From contig JAEZTD010000027.1 of the NCBI GenBank assembly GCA_023443705.1, forward strand, positions 1 to 10,347: a stretch of DNA of 10,347 nucleotides, given 5' to 3'. This DNA is from Bacillota bacterium (GTDB lineage Bacteria > Bacillota > Clostridia > Christensenellales > Aristaeellaceae). The translations under genes were made by a program, and so were the position numbers. Below the pieces are notes generated by a model, which saw only the letters and a program-made list of their open reading frames with translations, was not told the DNA's origin and did no database searches. Of the stretch, positions 1 through 6,033 are shown in pieces (the stretch's first letter is position 1; each line of letters begins with the position of its first letter).

Positions 1-428
1 AGGCCTTTGCCTGCGCGGGCGCGGAGAAACTGCCCTTCAGCGTTGAGGCGTCGGCCGACTGCGACATCCTTTTGATCGATGTCGCCCGGATCGTCGTCAC
101 CTGCCCGGCCGCCTGCCCCTTCCACACGCGGCTGATCGAAAACCTGATGGCGGTTCTCGCCCGGAAGAACATCCTGCTGGGCACGAAGATCCGACACCTC
201 TCCCGGCGCTCCACCCGGGACAAGCTCCTGTCCTACCTGTCCGACAGGGCGCGGGAGGTCGGCGCCAGGGAGTTTAACGTGCCGTTCAACCGGCAGGAGA
301 TGGCGGATTATCTTTGTGTCGACAGAAGCGCCATGTCGGCGGAGCTTTCAAAGCTCAAGGCCGAGGGAATTCTTGACTATAATAAGAACCAGTTTACGTT
401 TCTCCGGCGGGACCGGAACCGGCGCTAG
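1..428 (+). CDS. Crp/Fnr family transcriptional regulator (5' end outside window)
   Basis: Partial gene. The frame is open from base 3 to a TAG stop at 426-428, giving the last 141 residues of a protein that is normally about 220-230. The first visible residues (AFACAGAEKLPFSVEA) match the end of a cyclic-nucleotide-binding beta-barrel. Next comes the long dimerisation helix (around HTRLIENLMAVLARKN), then a C-terminal winged helix-turn-helix with FNRQEMADYLCVDRSAMSAE as the DNA-reading part. The overall pattern (CPFHTRLIENL, LSRRSTRDKLLSYL, DYLCVDRSAMS) is the one seen in clostridial Crp/Fnr regulators. It lacks the N-terminal cysteine cluster in the part visible here, so iron-sulfur sensing cannot be judged. 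The cupin gene starts 23 bases downstream and is probably co-transcribed. The ligand is unknown. Confidence 0.9.
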   Translation, partial: AFACAGAEKLPFSVEASADCDILLIDVARIVVTCPAACPFHTRLIENLMAVLARKNILLGTKIRHLSRRSTRDKLLSYLSDRAREVGAREFNVPFNRQEMADYLCVDRSAMSAELSKLKAEGILDYNKNQFTFLRRDRNRR

Positions 429-451
429 GCAAAATTGAAAGGAGCATTCTC

Positions 452-793
452 ATGATTTATAAGAAGGGAACCTATCCCAGCGAACGCCGAGAGCACATGC
501 GCGGCGGCGACGGCGCGGCAAACCTGACCGCGCTTGCGGGCGAGCTTCCGAAGAACCTCCGACTGTTCTCGATGATCCGACTCGAGCCGGGTTCTTCCAT
601 CGGCTACCACGTACACGAGAACGAGACGGAGTTGTTTCACTTCCTTTCCGGTTCCGGTACGGTGGACGACAACGGGGTGGCGGCGAGCGTCAGCGCCGGG
701 GATACAATGGCGACACCTTCCGGTTTCGGCCACAGCGTGACAAACGACGGGGATGAGGACCTGGTGTTTGTTGCGGTTATCGTTAGGGATTGA
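452..793 (+). CDS. Small single-domain cupin protein
   Basis: A 113-residue protein, the usual size of a one-domain cupin. The first cupin motif is visible as GYHVHENETELFHFLSG, with His53, His55 and Glu60 as likely metal ligands. The second motif includes PSGFGHS with His94 as the fourth ligand. The ATG is set by GAAAGGAG at 437-444, seven bases upstream. Families of this kind include sugar-binding, isomerase and dioxygenase-like proteins as well as pure small-molecule binders, so the function is open. It follows the Crp/Fnr gene closely on the same strand, which suggests that the two are transcribed together and that the cupin may act with, or be a target of, that regulator. No clear terminator follows; the next promoter begins 28 bases after its stop. 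Confidence 0.88.
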   Translation: MIYKKGTYPSERREHMRGGDGAANLTALAGELPKNLRLFSMIRLEPGSSIGYHVHENETELFHFLSGSGTVDDNGVAASVSAGDTMATPSGFGHSVTNDGDEDLVFVAVIVRD

Positions 794-821
794 CAAACCC
801 GATGCTTAACGCAAAATGCGC

Positions 822-850
822 TTGACGGCTGCGCCTGTGCGCGGTATGCT
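822..850 (+). promoter_or_regulatory. Sigma-70 type promoter of the rhodanese-Rrf2-deaminase operon
   Basis: TTGACG (822-827) and TATGCT (845-850) are separated by exactly 17 bases. Both boxes are one or two mismatches from consensus. The predicted transcription start falls near 857, just before the dyad at 864-880. This is the only convincing promoter between the cupin and rhodanese genes. Confidence 0.75.
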
Positions 851-863
851 GAAGCTACGATTA

Positions 864-880
864 GTAACTAATTGAGTTAC
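864..880 (+). promoter_or_regulatory. Dyad operator, probably for the Rrf2 regulator
   Basis: A perfect inverted repeat, GTAACT-AATTG-AGTTAC, lies 14 bases after the -10 box, over or just beyond the likely transcription start and five bases before the ribosome binding site of the rhodanese gene. This is where a repressor would block transcription. The operon encodes an Rrf2 protein (1403-1843), so autoregulation is the simplest reading. That link is inferred; only the dyad and its position are seen. Confidence 0.6.
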
Positions 881-897
881 AGATTGGAGGATTCGGC

Positions 898-1380
898 ATG
901 AAAAGAGGACTTTGGATCGTGCTGGCGCTTGCGGGGGTTTTATTGGTGGCGGGCGCTACGGCGAGGAACTACTTCATCAAAGGCGTACAGCCCGTCGCGG
1001 CGGCGGAGGTGGCGGTACCCGCACCTTCGGAGGCGGCGACGCCTGCGCCGGTGGAAACGCTTATTCCAGCGGAATACCGGAAGATTACACCCGACGAAGC
1101 AAAAGCCCGCATGGACAGCGGGGACGAAGTGCTGATCCTGGACGTGCGCACGCAAGAGGAGTATGACGCCGGCCATATTCCCGGCGCGGTTCTGCTGCCC
1201 AACGAGACCATCGGAAGCGAAGCTCCGGCGATTCTGCCGGACAAGGGCGCGGAGATTTTGATCTACTGCCGCTCCGGCCGCCGCAGCGCCGAGGCGGCGA
1301 ACAAACTGGTGGCGCTGGGCTATACCGGGGTTTATGATTTCGGCGGCATCATCGACTGGCCTTATGAGACGGAACAGTAA
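898..1380 (+). CDS. Exported or membrane-anchored rhodanese-like sulfurtransferase
   Basis: A 160-residue protein. Residues 1-22 (MKRGLWIVLALAGVLLVAGA) form a signal peptide or N-terminal membrane anchor with no lipobox cysteine. A proline/alanine-rich linker follows to about residue 58, then one rhodanese domain (about 62-158). Family marks are the LDVRTQEEYDAGHIPGA segment and the active-site loop YCRSGRRS, with Cys124 as the persulfide-forming nucleophile. The CRSGRR loop has the six-residue length of the single-domain sulfurtransferase type. The enzyme should therefore work outside the cytoplasmic membrane and move sulfane sulfur or reduce small sulfur compounds there. GGAGG at 886-890 sets the ATG. 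It is the first gene of the operon and sits directly behind the dyad operator. Its donor and acceptor are not identifiable. Confidence 0.9.
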   Translation: MKRGLWIVLALAGVLLVAGATARNYFIKGVQPVAAAEVAVPAPSEAATPAPVETLIPAEYRKITPDEAKARMDSGDEVLILDVRTQEEYDAGHIPGAVLLPNETIGSEAPAILPDKGAEILIYCRSGRRSAEAANKLVALGYTGVYDFGGIIDWPYETEQ

Positions 1381-1402
1381 TCGCCGAAAAGGGGGTGGAC
1401 GC

Positions 1403-1843
1403 ATGACGGGTGAATTCGCGGTTGCGGTGCACGCGCTGGTGTACCTCCATAGGTACGGCGGTGCGCGGGACAGCGAAGCGCTGGCGGAGAACGTATGCAC
1501 CAACCCCGCCCGAGTCCGAAAGGTGATGACGCGGCTTCGGCGCGCGGGGTTGGTGGAAGCAAAACCCGGCGCGGAGGGCGGATACCGATTTCACCTGGAA
1601 GCGTCGAGGCTGACGCTCCGGGAAATCGCCGAAGCGCTGGAAGAAATGCCGGTCTCTCCCTCCTGGCGCCCTGGAAACCCGGACCTGCCCTGCGTCGTGG
1701 CTTCGGGCATGGCGGGCGCGATGGACGCGGTGTACGCGGAGCTCAACCGCGCCTGCATGGACAGGCTGTCCGGGATTACGCTGGAGATGGTCGGAGCGCG
1801 CCTTTCGGGCGGCAAACCGTGCAGTCAAAAGGAAGGCGCATAG
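1403..1843 (+). CDS. Rrf2 family transcriptional regulator
   Basis: A 146-residue Rrf2 protein. I chose the ATG at 1403 rather than an earlier in-frame ATG at 1334. It is preceded by AAAGGGGGTGG at about 1388-1399, starts with the family pattern (TGEFAVAVHALVYLHRY), and leaves a 22-base gap after the rhodanese stop. The N-terminal winged helix-turn-helix covers about residues 10-65 and ends in EGGYRFHLEAS, the wing that reads DNA. Cysteines are at 32, 97, 118 and near the C-terminus. The closely spaced three-cysteine cluster of IscR-type proteins is absent, so an iron-sulfur cofactor is not expected. The layout around Cys97 resembles the YwnA/CymR-like branch. It probably represses its own operon through the dyad at 864-880; thiol chemistry at Cys32 or Cys97 is a possible signal, by inference. 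Confidence 0.9.
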   Translation: MTGEFAVAVHALVYLHRYGGARDSEALAENVCTNPARVRKVMTRLRRAGLVEAKPGAEGGYRFHLEASRLTLREIAEALEEMPVSPSWRPGNPDLPCVVASGMAGAMDAVYAELNRACMDRLSGITLEMVGARLSGGKPCSQKEGA

Positions 1844-1858
1844 GGAAGGGGGCGTACG

Positions 1859-3220
1859 ATGGCATCCATCCTGATTCAAAACGCGGACGCGATCGTCACC
1901 GTGGACGGGGGCGATCGCGTCCTGAAAAACGCCAATCTCTACGCGGAGGACGGCGTGATCCGCTCCATTGGCTCCGAGGCGCCCCGCGCCGATGTGGTCG
2001 TCGACGGGCGGGGCACTTTTGTGTACCCTGGGCTGGTCAACACCCATCACCACCTCTATCAGACGTTTACGAGAAACCTCCCCGCCGTGCAGCGGATGGA
2101 GCTCTTCGACTGGCTGCGGGCGCTGTATGAGATCTGGCGGCACATGGACGAGGAATGGGTCTACTACGGCGCGCTGACGGGCATGGCCGATCTGGTCAAG
2201 TATGGCTGTACGACCGTGATGGACCACCATTATGTGTTTCCCGGGAGCGCACCGGGCTATCTAGACAGGGAATTTGAAGCCGCGCAGGCGCTGGGCGTGC
2301 GGTTCACCGCCGCACGGGGCAGCATGTCCCGCGGAAGGAGCCAGGGCGGGCTGCCGCCGGACGATCTGGTGGAGCAGGTGGACGATATCCTCTCGGAGAG
2401 CCGGCGGCTGGTGGAGAAGCATCACGACGCCTCCGAGTATTCAATGCGGCAGGTGGTGCTCGCACCCTGCTCACCCTTCAGCGTCACCACGGACCTGTTG
2501 AAGGAGACCGCTATTCTGGCGCGGGAAATGGGTGTCAGGCTGCACACCCACCTGTGCGAGACGGCGGACGAGCAGGATTTTTGCCTGCATTCGGAGGGCA
2601 TGCGCCCGCTTCAGTACATGCAGTCCTGTGGATGGGTGGGAAGCGACGTCTGGTATGCCCACGGCATTCACTTTGACGATGCGGAGATCGACCTGTTGGC
2701 GCGAACGGGCACCGGCGTAGCTCATTGCCCCGTCTCCAACATGAAGCTGGCCTCCGGCGTGTGCCGCGTGCCGGAGCTGATCGAAAAGGGCGTGCCGGTG
2801 GGACTTGCGGTGGACGGCAGCGCTTCGAACGATGGTTCAAACCTGATGGCGGAGATCCGCGCCGCGTACCTTCTGCACCGGCTGAGATGGAGCAAAAAGG
2901 CGCCGGACGGGTATGAATTCTTGCGGATGGCGACAAGGGGAAGCGCCCGCGTGCTCGGGCGAAGCGACATCGGTTCTCTCGAAATTGGAAAGGCCGCGGA
3001 CTTCTTCCTGATCGACGTGGACCGGTTGGAATGCGCCGGTGCGCGGCGGGACCCTGCGGCGTTTCTCGCGACGGTCGGCTATAACGCGCCGGCAAAGCTC
3101 GTGGCGGTGGGCGGCCGCGTCGTGGCGCGAAACGGAAGGCTGGAGGGCGTGAACGAAGAGGCCCTCGCCCGGAAAGCGAGCGCCGTGTCGGAGCGGGTTC
3201 TCACCCGCGCAGGACTCTGA
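1859..3220 (+). CDS. Amidohydrolase, probable 8-oxoguanine deaminase
   Basis: A 453-residue amidohydrolase of the TrzN/AtzB/8-oxoguanine deaminase group. The N-terminal beta-sandwich leads into the metal-binding HxH at His63 and His65 within GLVNTHHHLYQTFTRNLP. Further active-site residues are His231 and Glu234 (LHTHLCET), His271 (AHGIHFDD) and Asp319 (AVDGSASND). The NTHHHLYQ..TR..P..Q..ELF.WL..LY..W segment closely resembles the 8-oxoguanine deaminase branch (Pseudomonas Pa0142 type), which converts 8-oxoguanine to uric acid and ammonia. Another aminohydrolase substrate (an s-triazine, another purine) is possible. GGGAAGGGGG at 1843-1852 sets the ATG, 15 bases after the Rrf2 stop. It is the last gene of the operon and is followed at once by a strong terminator. 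Confidence 0.85.
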   Translation: MASILIQNADAIVTVDGGDRVLKNANLYAEDGVIRSIGSEAPRADVVVDGRGTFVYPGLVNTHHHLYQTFTRNLPAVQRMELFDWLRALYEIWRHMDEEWVYYGALTGMADLVKYGCTTVMDHHYVFPGSAPGYLDREFEAAQALGVRFTAARGSMSRGRSQGGLPPDDLVEQVDDILSESRRLVEKHHDASEYSMRQVVLAPCSPFSVTTDLLKETAILAREMGVRLHTHLCETADEQDFCLHSEGMRPLQYMQSCGWVGSDVWYAHGIHFDDAEIDLLARTGTGVAHCPVSNMKLASGVCRVPELIEKGVPVGLAVDGSASNDGSNLMAEIRAAYLLHRLRWSKKAPDGYEFLRMATRGSARVLGRSDIGSLEIGKAADFFLIDVDRLECAGARRDPAAFLATVGYNAPAKLVAVGGRVVARNGRLEGVNEEALARKASAVSERVLTRAGL

Positions 3221-3226
3221 TGAAAG

Positions 3227-3259
3227 GGCGCGCCGTTAAAACGGCGCGCCGATGTTTTT
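3227..3259 (+). terminator. Intrinsic terminator of the rhodanese-Rrf2-deaminase operon
   Basis: A perfect 11-bp GC-rich stem, GGCGCGCCGTT (3227-3237) with AACGGCGCGCC (3240-3250), is followed by a T tract at 3255-3259. It starts seven bases after the deaminase stop. On the minus strand the same hairpin lies beyond the FAH-family gene but is followed only by CTTTCA, so it may end that transcript less efficiently. Confidence 0.88.
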
Positions 3260-3277
3260 GTTATTTGGAAGGGGCGC

Positions 3278-4117
3278 TTACATCACGGTGTTTTCAAGAA
3301 CGCCGATGCCCTCTATTTCGCAGCGAACCACATCGCCCCGCTTCAAAAAGCGCGGCGGCTGCATGCCCATCCCGACGCCCGCGGGCGTGCCGGTGGAGAT
3401 GATCGTCCCAGCCTTCAGCGTCATGCCGCTGGAAAGTTCCTCGATGATGTAGGGGATGTCGAAGATGAGCTGCGAGGTATTGCCCATCTGGCGCGGCTCT
3501 CCGTTTACAAAGGAAGCAATCCCGAGCTTCGGCGGGCGTTCGAATTCGTCCTCCGTGACGATCGCGGGGCCCATCGGCGTGAAGCCGTCCAAGCTCTTGG
3601 CAAAGTACCATTGCTTGTGCTTGCCCTGCAGGCTGCGGGCGCTGATGTCGTTGAGGATGGTGTAGCCGAATACGTAGTCGTATGCCGCGCGGGCGGGCAC
3701 GTTTCGGGCGTCCCGACCGATGACGACGGCCAGTTCCACCTCGTAATCGAGCTGGGGATCCAGATCCAGGTGCCCGTCGATGTAGCCGTCAGGGCCCACG
3801 GCCTGGCTGACCCGCTTGGAAAAGTAGACGGGCGCGTCCGGTCTTTCAAAGACCGACGCCTTGAAGCGGGCGGATTCCTCCGCGTGGGCCTGATAGTTGA
3901 GGCCAAGGCAGATGATGTCCTGCCCGGGCTGGGGAATCGGCGCGATCAGATCGACGGAGGTGAGCGGCACCATGTCGCGCGAGCGAAGCGTCTCCGGCTT
4001 CGCGCCGGAGCGGATCAGTTCCAGGATGGAGGCGTAGCCTTCGACGATGCGGATCGCCCGGCCTTCCAACAGCCCTATGCGTTCCTGCCCGTAGCGGAGA
4101 AAGGCCACCAGCTTCAT
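3278..4117 (-). CDS. Fumarylacetoacetate hydrolase (FAH) family protein
   Basis: A 279-residue protein with a short N-terminal domain (about 1-62) and a C-terminal FAH domain. Metal ligands are visible as Glu126 and Glu128 (DYEVELAVVIGR) and Asp157 (YTILNDISAR). His78 in GLNYQAHAEE is the likely catalytic base region, and SLDGFTPMGP and STGTPAGVG are further family marks. Such enzymes hydrolyse, isomerise or decarboxylate acylpyruvate-type 2-oxo acids. The size and motifs fit the 2-hydroxyhepta-2,4-diene-dioate isomerase/acylpyruvase/ureidoglycolate lyase-like group, and the exact substrate cannot be read. AAAGGAGGA just upstream of the ATG is a strong ribosome site. Its ATG overlaps the TGA of the DUF523 gene as ATGA, which points to translational coupling. 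Confidence 0.9.
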   Translation of the reverse strand: MKLVAFLRYGQERIGLLEGRAIRIVEGYASILELIRSGAKPETLRSRDMVPLTSVDLIAPIPQPGQDIICLGLNYQAHAEESARFKASVFERPDAPVYFSKRVSQAVGPDGYIDGHLDLDPQLDYEVELAVVIGRDARNVPARAAYDYVFGYTILNDISARSLQGKHKQWYFAKSLDGFTPMGPAIVTEDEFERPPKLGIASFVNGEPRQMGNTSQLIFDIPYIIEELSSGMTLKAGTIISTGTPAGVGMGMQPPRFLKRGDVVRCEIEGIGVLENTVM

Positions 4118-4568
4118 GGACAGTCCTCCTTTGGCCCTTCAGAGCCGATTTCTTCCAGATCCTCCGGCGTGAATACGGTGATGCCGTTTTTTTGAGTAGC
4201 GCGGCCGTCAGGCCGTCTCCCGGTATCAGCCGCCCTGAAAAGCTGCCGTCGTATATAAGGCCGCTGCCGCAGGAGGGGCTGCGCTCCTTCAGTACGGCGC
4301 ATTGGCATTTTGTCAGGTGGGCAAATTCCAGCGCAGCCAGCGCGCCGCGCGAATACGGCTCCGTTACATCGCCGCCAGCCTTGTCGTAAACCCTGCCGCC
4401 GCGGATTTCTCCCGGTAACCGTGGTGTGGGCAGACCGCCGTACACCTCCGGGCACACCGGAATCAGCGTATGATCCTCGGCGAGCCGGATTACGCGTTCA
4501 TCACCGATCAGCTGTCCGTCAAAGCGGCAGTACGCGCCCAAAAGGCAGGCGCTTACGAGAATGTTCAT
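4114..4568 (-). CDS. DUF523 (YbbK-like) protein, interrupted by a -1 frameshift
   Basis: The frame from the ATG at 4568 (GGAGGAATTCTT upstream) encodes the DUF523 pattern: NILVSACLLGAYCRFDG, IPVCPEVYGGLPTPR, CAVLKERSPSCGSG, IYDGSFSGRLIPGDG. After residue 127 (TAALLKK) the zero frame runs on without family resemblance to base 3846, inside the FAH gene. Slipping back one base at the seven-A run (4187-4193) gives NGITVFTPEDLEEIGSEG, the usual family ending, and a TGA at 4114 that overlaps the FAH start as ATGA. The restored protein is 151 residues, the normal family length. The zero-frame extension (about 240 residues) is therefore unlikely to be the true product. The cause could be an assembly or sequencing deletion, a real mutation, or recoding. 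Function: an uncharacterised family with conserved cysteines. Confidence 0.82.
4187..4193 (-). other. Seven-A run, site of the frameshift in the DUF523 gene
   Basis: On the coding (minus) strand the run reads CTC AAA AAA ACG. Re-reading the sixth A gives CTC AAA AAA AAC GGC, which restores the family C-terminus (LLKKNGI). Eight A instead of seven would give the same protein without recoding, so a one-base homopolymer error is a strong alternative. Confidence 0.8.
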
Positions 4569-4595
4569 AAGAATTCCTCCACATTGCTTATCCTT

Positions 4596-4624
4596 ATTTT
4601 ACCGCACGACTGCCGAAAACACAA
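4596..4624 (-). promoter_or_regulatory. Promoter of the DUF523-FAH operon
   Basis: On the minus strand, TTGTGT (4624-4619) and TAAAAT (4601-4596) are separated by exactly 17 bases. The -10 box ends 27 bases upstream of the DUF523 ATG, leaving a short leader with the GGAGGAATTCTT ribosome site. It is divergent from the nitroreductase promoter. Confidence 0.6.
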
Positions 4625-4630
4625 GAATAA

Positions 4631-4660
4631 TCGCCAATTGGAAACCTGATGTGATATACT
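4631..4660 (+). promoter_or_regulatory. Extended -10 promoter of the nitroreductase gene
   Basis: TGATATACT at 4652-4660 is an extended -10 element (TG, one base, TATACT). The -35 match is poor (TCGCCA, 4631-4636, 18-base spacer), as is common with an extended -10. The ATG at 4698 follows after a leader of about 30 bases. Confidence 0.5.
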
Positions 4661-4697
4661 GATAATGGGATTGACCTGAAACCAATGGAGGGACGAC

Positions 4698-5453
4698 ATG
4701 AACGAGACATTGAGCGCGCTGTACGCCCGTAAATCCATCCGAGTTTTCGAGGACAGGCCCGTGCCGGAAGAAATCAGACAGCAGATACGCCGCGCGGCTT
4801 TCGAAGCACCCACCGCGGGGAACCAGATGCTCTACACCATCCTTGACATCACGGATCCGGCGCTCAAGGCGCGCCTCGCCGTTACCTGCGACAACCAACC
4901 CTTTATCGCTCGTGCGCCGCTGGTGTGGATTTTCGTCGCGGATTGCAGGCGCTGGCCCCGCATGTTTGAACTGGCGGGCGCCAAACCGCGCGCGGCAGGG
5001 CCGGGGGATTTGCTCCTGGCGATGTCGGACGCATGCATCGCCGCGCAGAATGCGGTCGTCGCCGCGGAGAGCCTGGGCCTGGGCAGCTGCTACGTCGGCG
5101 ATATTCTGGAGAACTGCGAACAGCACCGTGAAATGCTGAACTTGCCGGCAGGCGTGATGCCCGCCTGTATGCTGGTATTCGGCTATCCCACCGAAGCGCA
5201 GAAGGCGCGAAAAAAGCCGGTGCGCTTTGACGAAAAATACATCGTTCATGAAAACGGGTACCGGGATCTTTCGGACGGCGAACTCCGGGAGATGTGGGCG
5301 CGCAGCGAGCGCGCGGAGAACGGCGCCGTCCAACCTTTCGAAGCTGCGCTGCGCGCCTTCTGCGAGCGCAAGTACAACAGCGGTTTCAGCCGCGAGATGA
5401 GCCGTTCCGTCCGCGTCTATCTGCGGGACTTCGAGGATGATGGGAAGCGCTGA
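4698..5453 (+). CDS. Nitroreductase family flavoprotein
   Basis: A 251-residue protein, close to the size of the NfsA/Frp type. The FMN-phosphate-binding RKSIRVF lies at residues 11-17, APTAGNQM at about 36-43, and AAESLGLGSCYVGDI in the second half, all typical of the nitroreductase fold. The C-terminal 60 residues (from about KPVRFDEKYIVHENGYRDL) are the helical extension of this subgroup. Such enzymes use FMN and NAD(P)H to reduce nitro groups, quinones or flavins. GGAGGG at 4687-4692 sets the ATG. The gene stands alone, divergent from DUF523-FAH and followed by the tRNA promoter 26 bases later, with no terminator of its own visible. The physiological substrate is unknown. Confidence 0.9.
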   Translation: MNETLSALYARKSIRVFEDRPVPEEIRQQIRRAAFEAPTAGNQMLYTILDITDPALKARLAVTCDNQPFIARAPLVWIFVADCRRWPRMFELAGAKPRAAGPGDLLLAMSDACIAAQNAVVAAESLGLGSCYVGDILENCEQHREMLNLPAGVMPACMLVFGYPTEAQKARKKPVRFDEKYIVHENGYRDLSDGELREMWARSERAENGAVQPFEAALRAFCERKYNSGFSREMSRSVRVYLRDFEDDGKR

Positions 5454-5479
5454 GTGTTTCGCCAAATTCGCTTCGCGGC

Positions 5480-5508
5480 TTTACATCGCGCCCCAAAGGG
5501 CGTATAAT
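5480..5508 (+). promoter_or_regulatory. Promoter of the tRNA-Leu gene
   Basis: TTTACA (5480-5485) and a perfect TATAAT (5503-5508) are separated by 17 bases, and the mature tRNA begins 13 bases later. The spacer contains a small inverted repeat, CGCCC-CAAA-GGGCG. Confidence 0.85.
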
Positions 5509-5521
5509 GGTTCCCGCGTAG

Positions 5522-5605
5522 GCTGAAATGGTGGAATGGCAGACACCGGGGACTTAAAATCCCCTGCCGAGAGGCGTGCGGGTTCGAATCCCGCTTTCAG
5601 CACCA
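5522..5605 (+). tRNA. tRNA-Leu (anticodon UAA)
   Basis: An 84-base tRNA with encoded CCA. The acceptor stem pairs GCTGAAA (5522-5528) with TTTCAGC (5595-5601), followed by discriminator A and CCA. The anticodon stem GGGGA/TCCCC encloses CTTAAAA, with anticodon TAA at 5555-5557, which reads UUA. A long variable arm (TGCCGAGAGGCG region) and the T-arm GCGGGTTCGAATCCCGC are present, as expected for a class II leucine tRNA. Confidence 0.97.
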
Positions 5606-5612
5606 TTGGGAA

Positions 5613-5645
5613 AGCCCGGAAATCAAGCGTTTCCGGGCTGTTTTT
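5613..5645 (+). terminator. Intrinsic terminator of the tRNA-Leu gene
   Basis: A perfect 10-bp stem, AGCCCGGAAA (5613-5622) with TTTCCGGGCT (5630-5639), encloses a seven-base loop and is followed by G and five T (5641-5645). It begins eight bases after the CCA end. Confidence 0.92.
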
Positions 5646-5952
5646 GTGCCTTGAAAATGCGTTATACCCCTGCATTTACCCTTGCCAGCTCCAGATGCCC
5701 CGGAATAACTCAGCCAGTAGTCCATCGTGGCCAGTTCACATGGAAACGCAAGCCTGCAAGGGTTATTGTGTTGGCTTTTAACCGCTCAGCCTGGGTTGTT
5801 AGTTTAATAAAATCTTAGGGATGAAAAAAACTGGGCTCAATCGCGGCTTCAAAAACCGCCCGGGATTCAAATTTTAAGGCGTTTACTATCCAGGACCTAG
5901 CACGCCAACTCAAATCATAACAAAAAAGATGAATTAATCATCTGCCTGATAC
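5646..5952 (+). other. AT-richer intergenic stretch with no supported gene
   Basis: Visibly richer in A and T than its neighbours, with frequent stops in all frames. The longest reading here (ending near 5818, SLIKS) has no start of its own and no family I recognise. There is a small inverted repeat, AGATGA-ATTAA-TCATCT (5927-5943), just upstream of the MerR-type promoter. I find no repeat of the tRNA 3' end that would mark an attachment site. Confidence 0.5.
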
Positions 5953-5983
5953 TTGACCTAGAGTTATCTCCAGGTGATAAAAT
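5953..5983 (+). promoter_or_regulatory. MerR-type promoter/operator of the MFS-aldo/keto reductase operon
   Basis: TTGACC (5953-5958) and TAAAAT (5978-5983) are 19 bases apart, the overlong spacer characteristic of promoters activated by MerR-family proteins, which untwist the DNA. The spacer is filled by a dyad, ACCTAGAG-TTAT-CTCCAGGT (5956-5975), with one mismatch between its arms. A closely related half-dyad lies in the promoter of the MerR gene at the right edge (10334-10347), so that regulator is the likely binder. The architecture is seen; the pairing is inferred. Confidence 0.75.
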
Positions 5984-6033
5984 TCTTATAAACGATGTGG
6001 AGGTGAGGGACGATCAAATCGGCGAAAAACTCA

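Noticed and set aside
1334..1402. Longer N-terminus for the Rrf2 protein
   Set aside because: It would overlap the rhodanese gene, lacks a ribosome site, and adds basic residues not seen before the family start at MTGEFAV.
1349..2230. Long minus-strand open frame over the rhodanese, Rrf2 and deaminase genes
   Set aside because: It is a shadow of GC-rich coding DNA on the other strand, with His/Arg-rich sequence and no domain.
3846..4186. Zero-frame continuation of the DUF523 gene after the A run (about 113 extra residues)
   Set aside because: It has no family resemblance, runs antisense-free inside the FAH gene in another frame, and breaks the ATGA overlap that the -1 frame gives.
4599..5465. 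Long minus-strand open frame covering the nitroreductase gene
   Set aside because: Antisense to a clear nitroreductase with conserved motifs; its own translation matches nothing and lacks a ribosome site.
5488..5502. CGCCC-CAAA-GGGCG as a terminator for the nitroreductase gene
   Set aside because: The stem is only five pairs, there is no T tract, and it lies inside the spacer of a clear tRNA promoter.
5646..5820. Transposase C-terminus in the reading that ends near 5818 (RKPARVIVLAF)
   Set aside because: A faint transposase-like look, but I could not place it in any IS family and there are no terminal repeats or target duplications.
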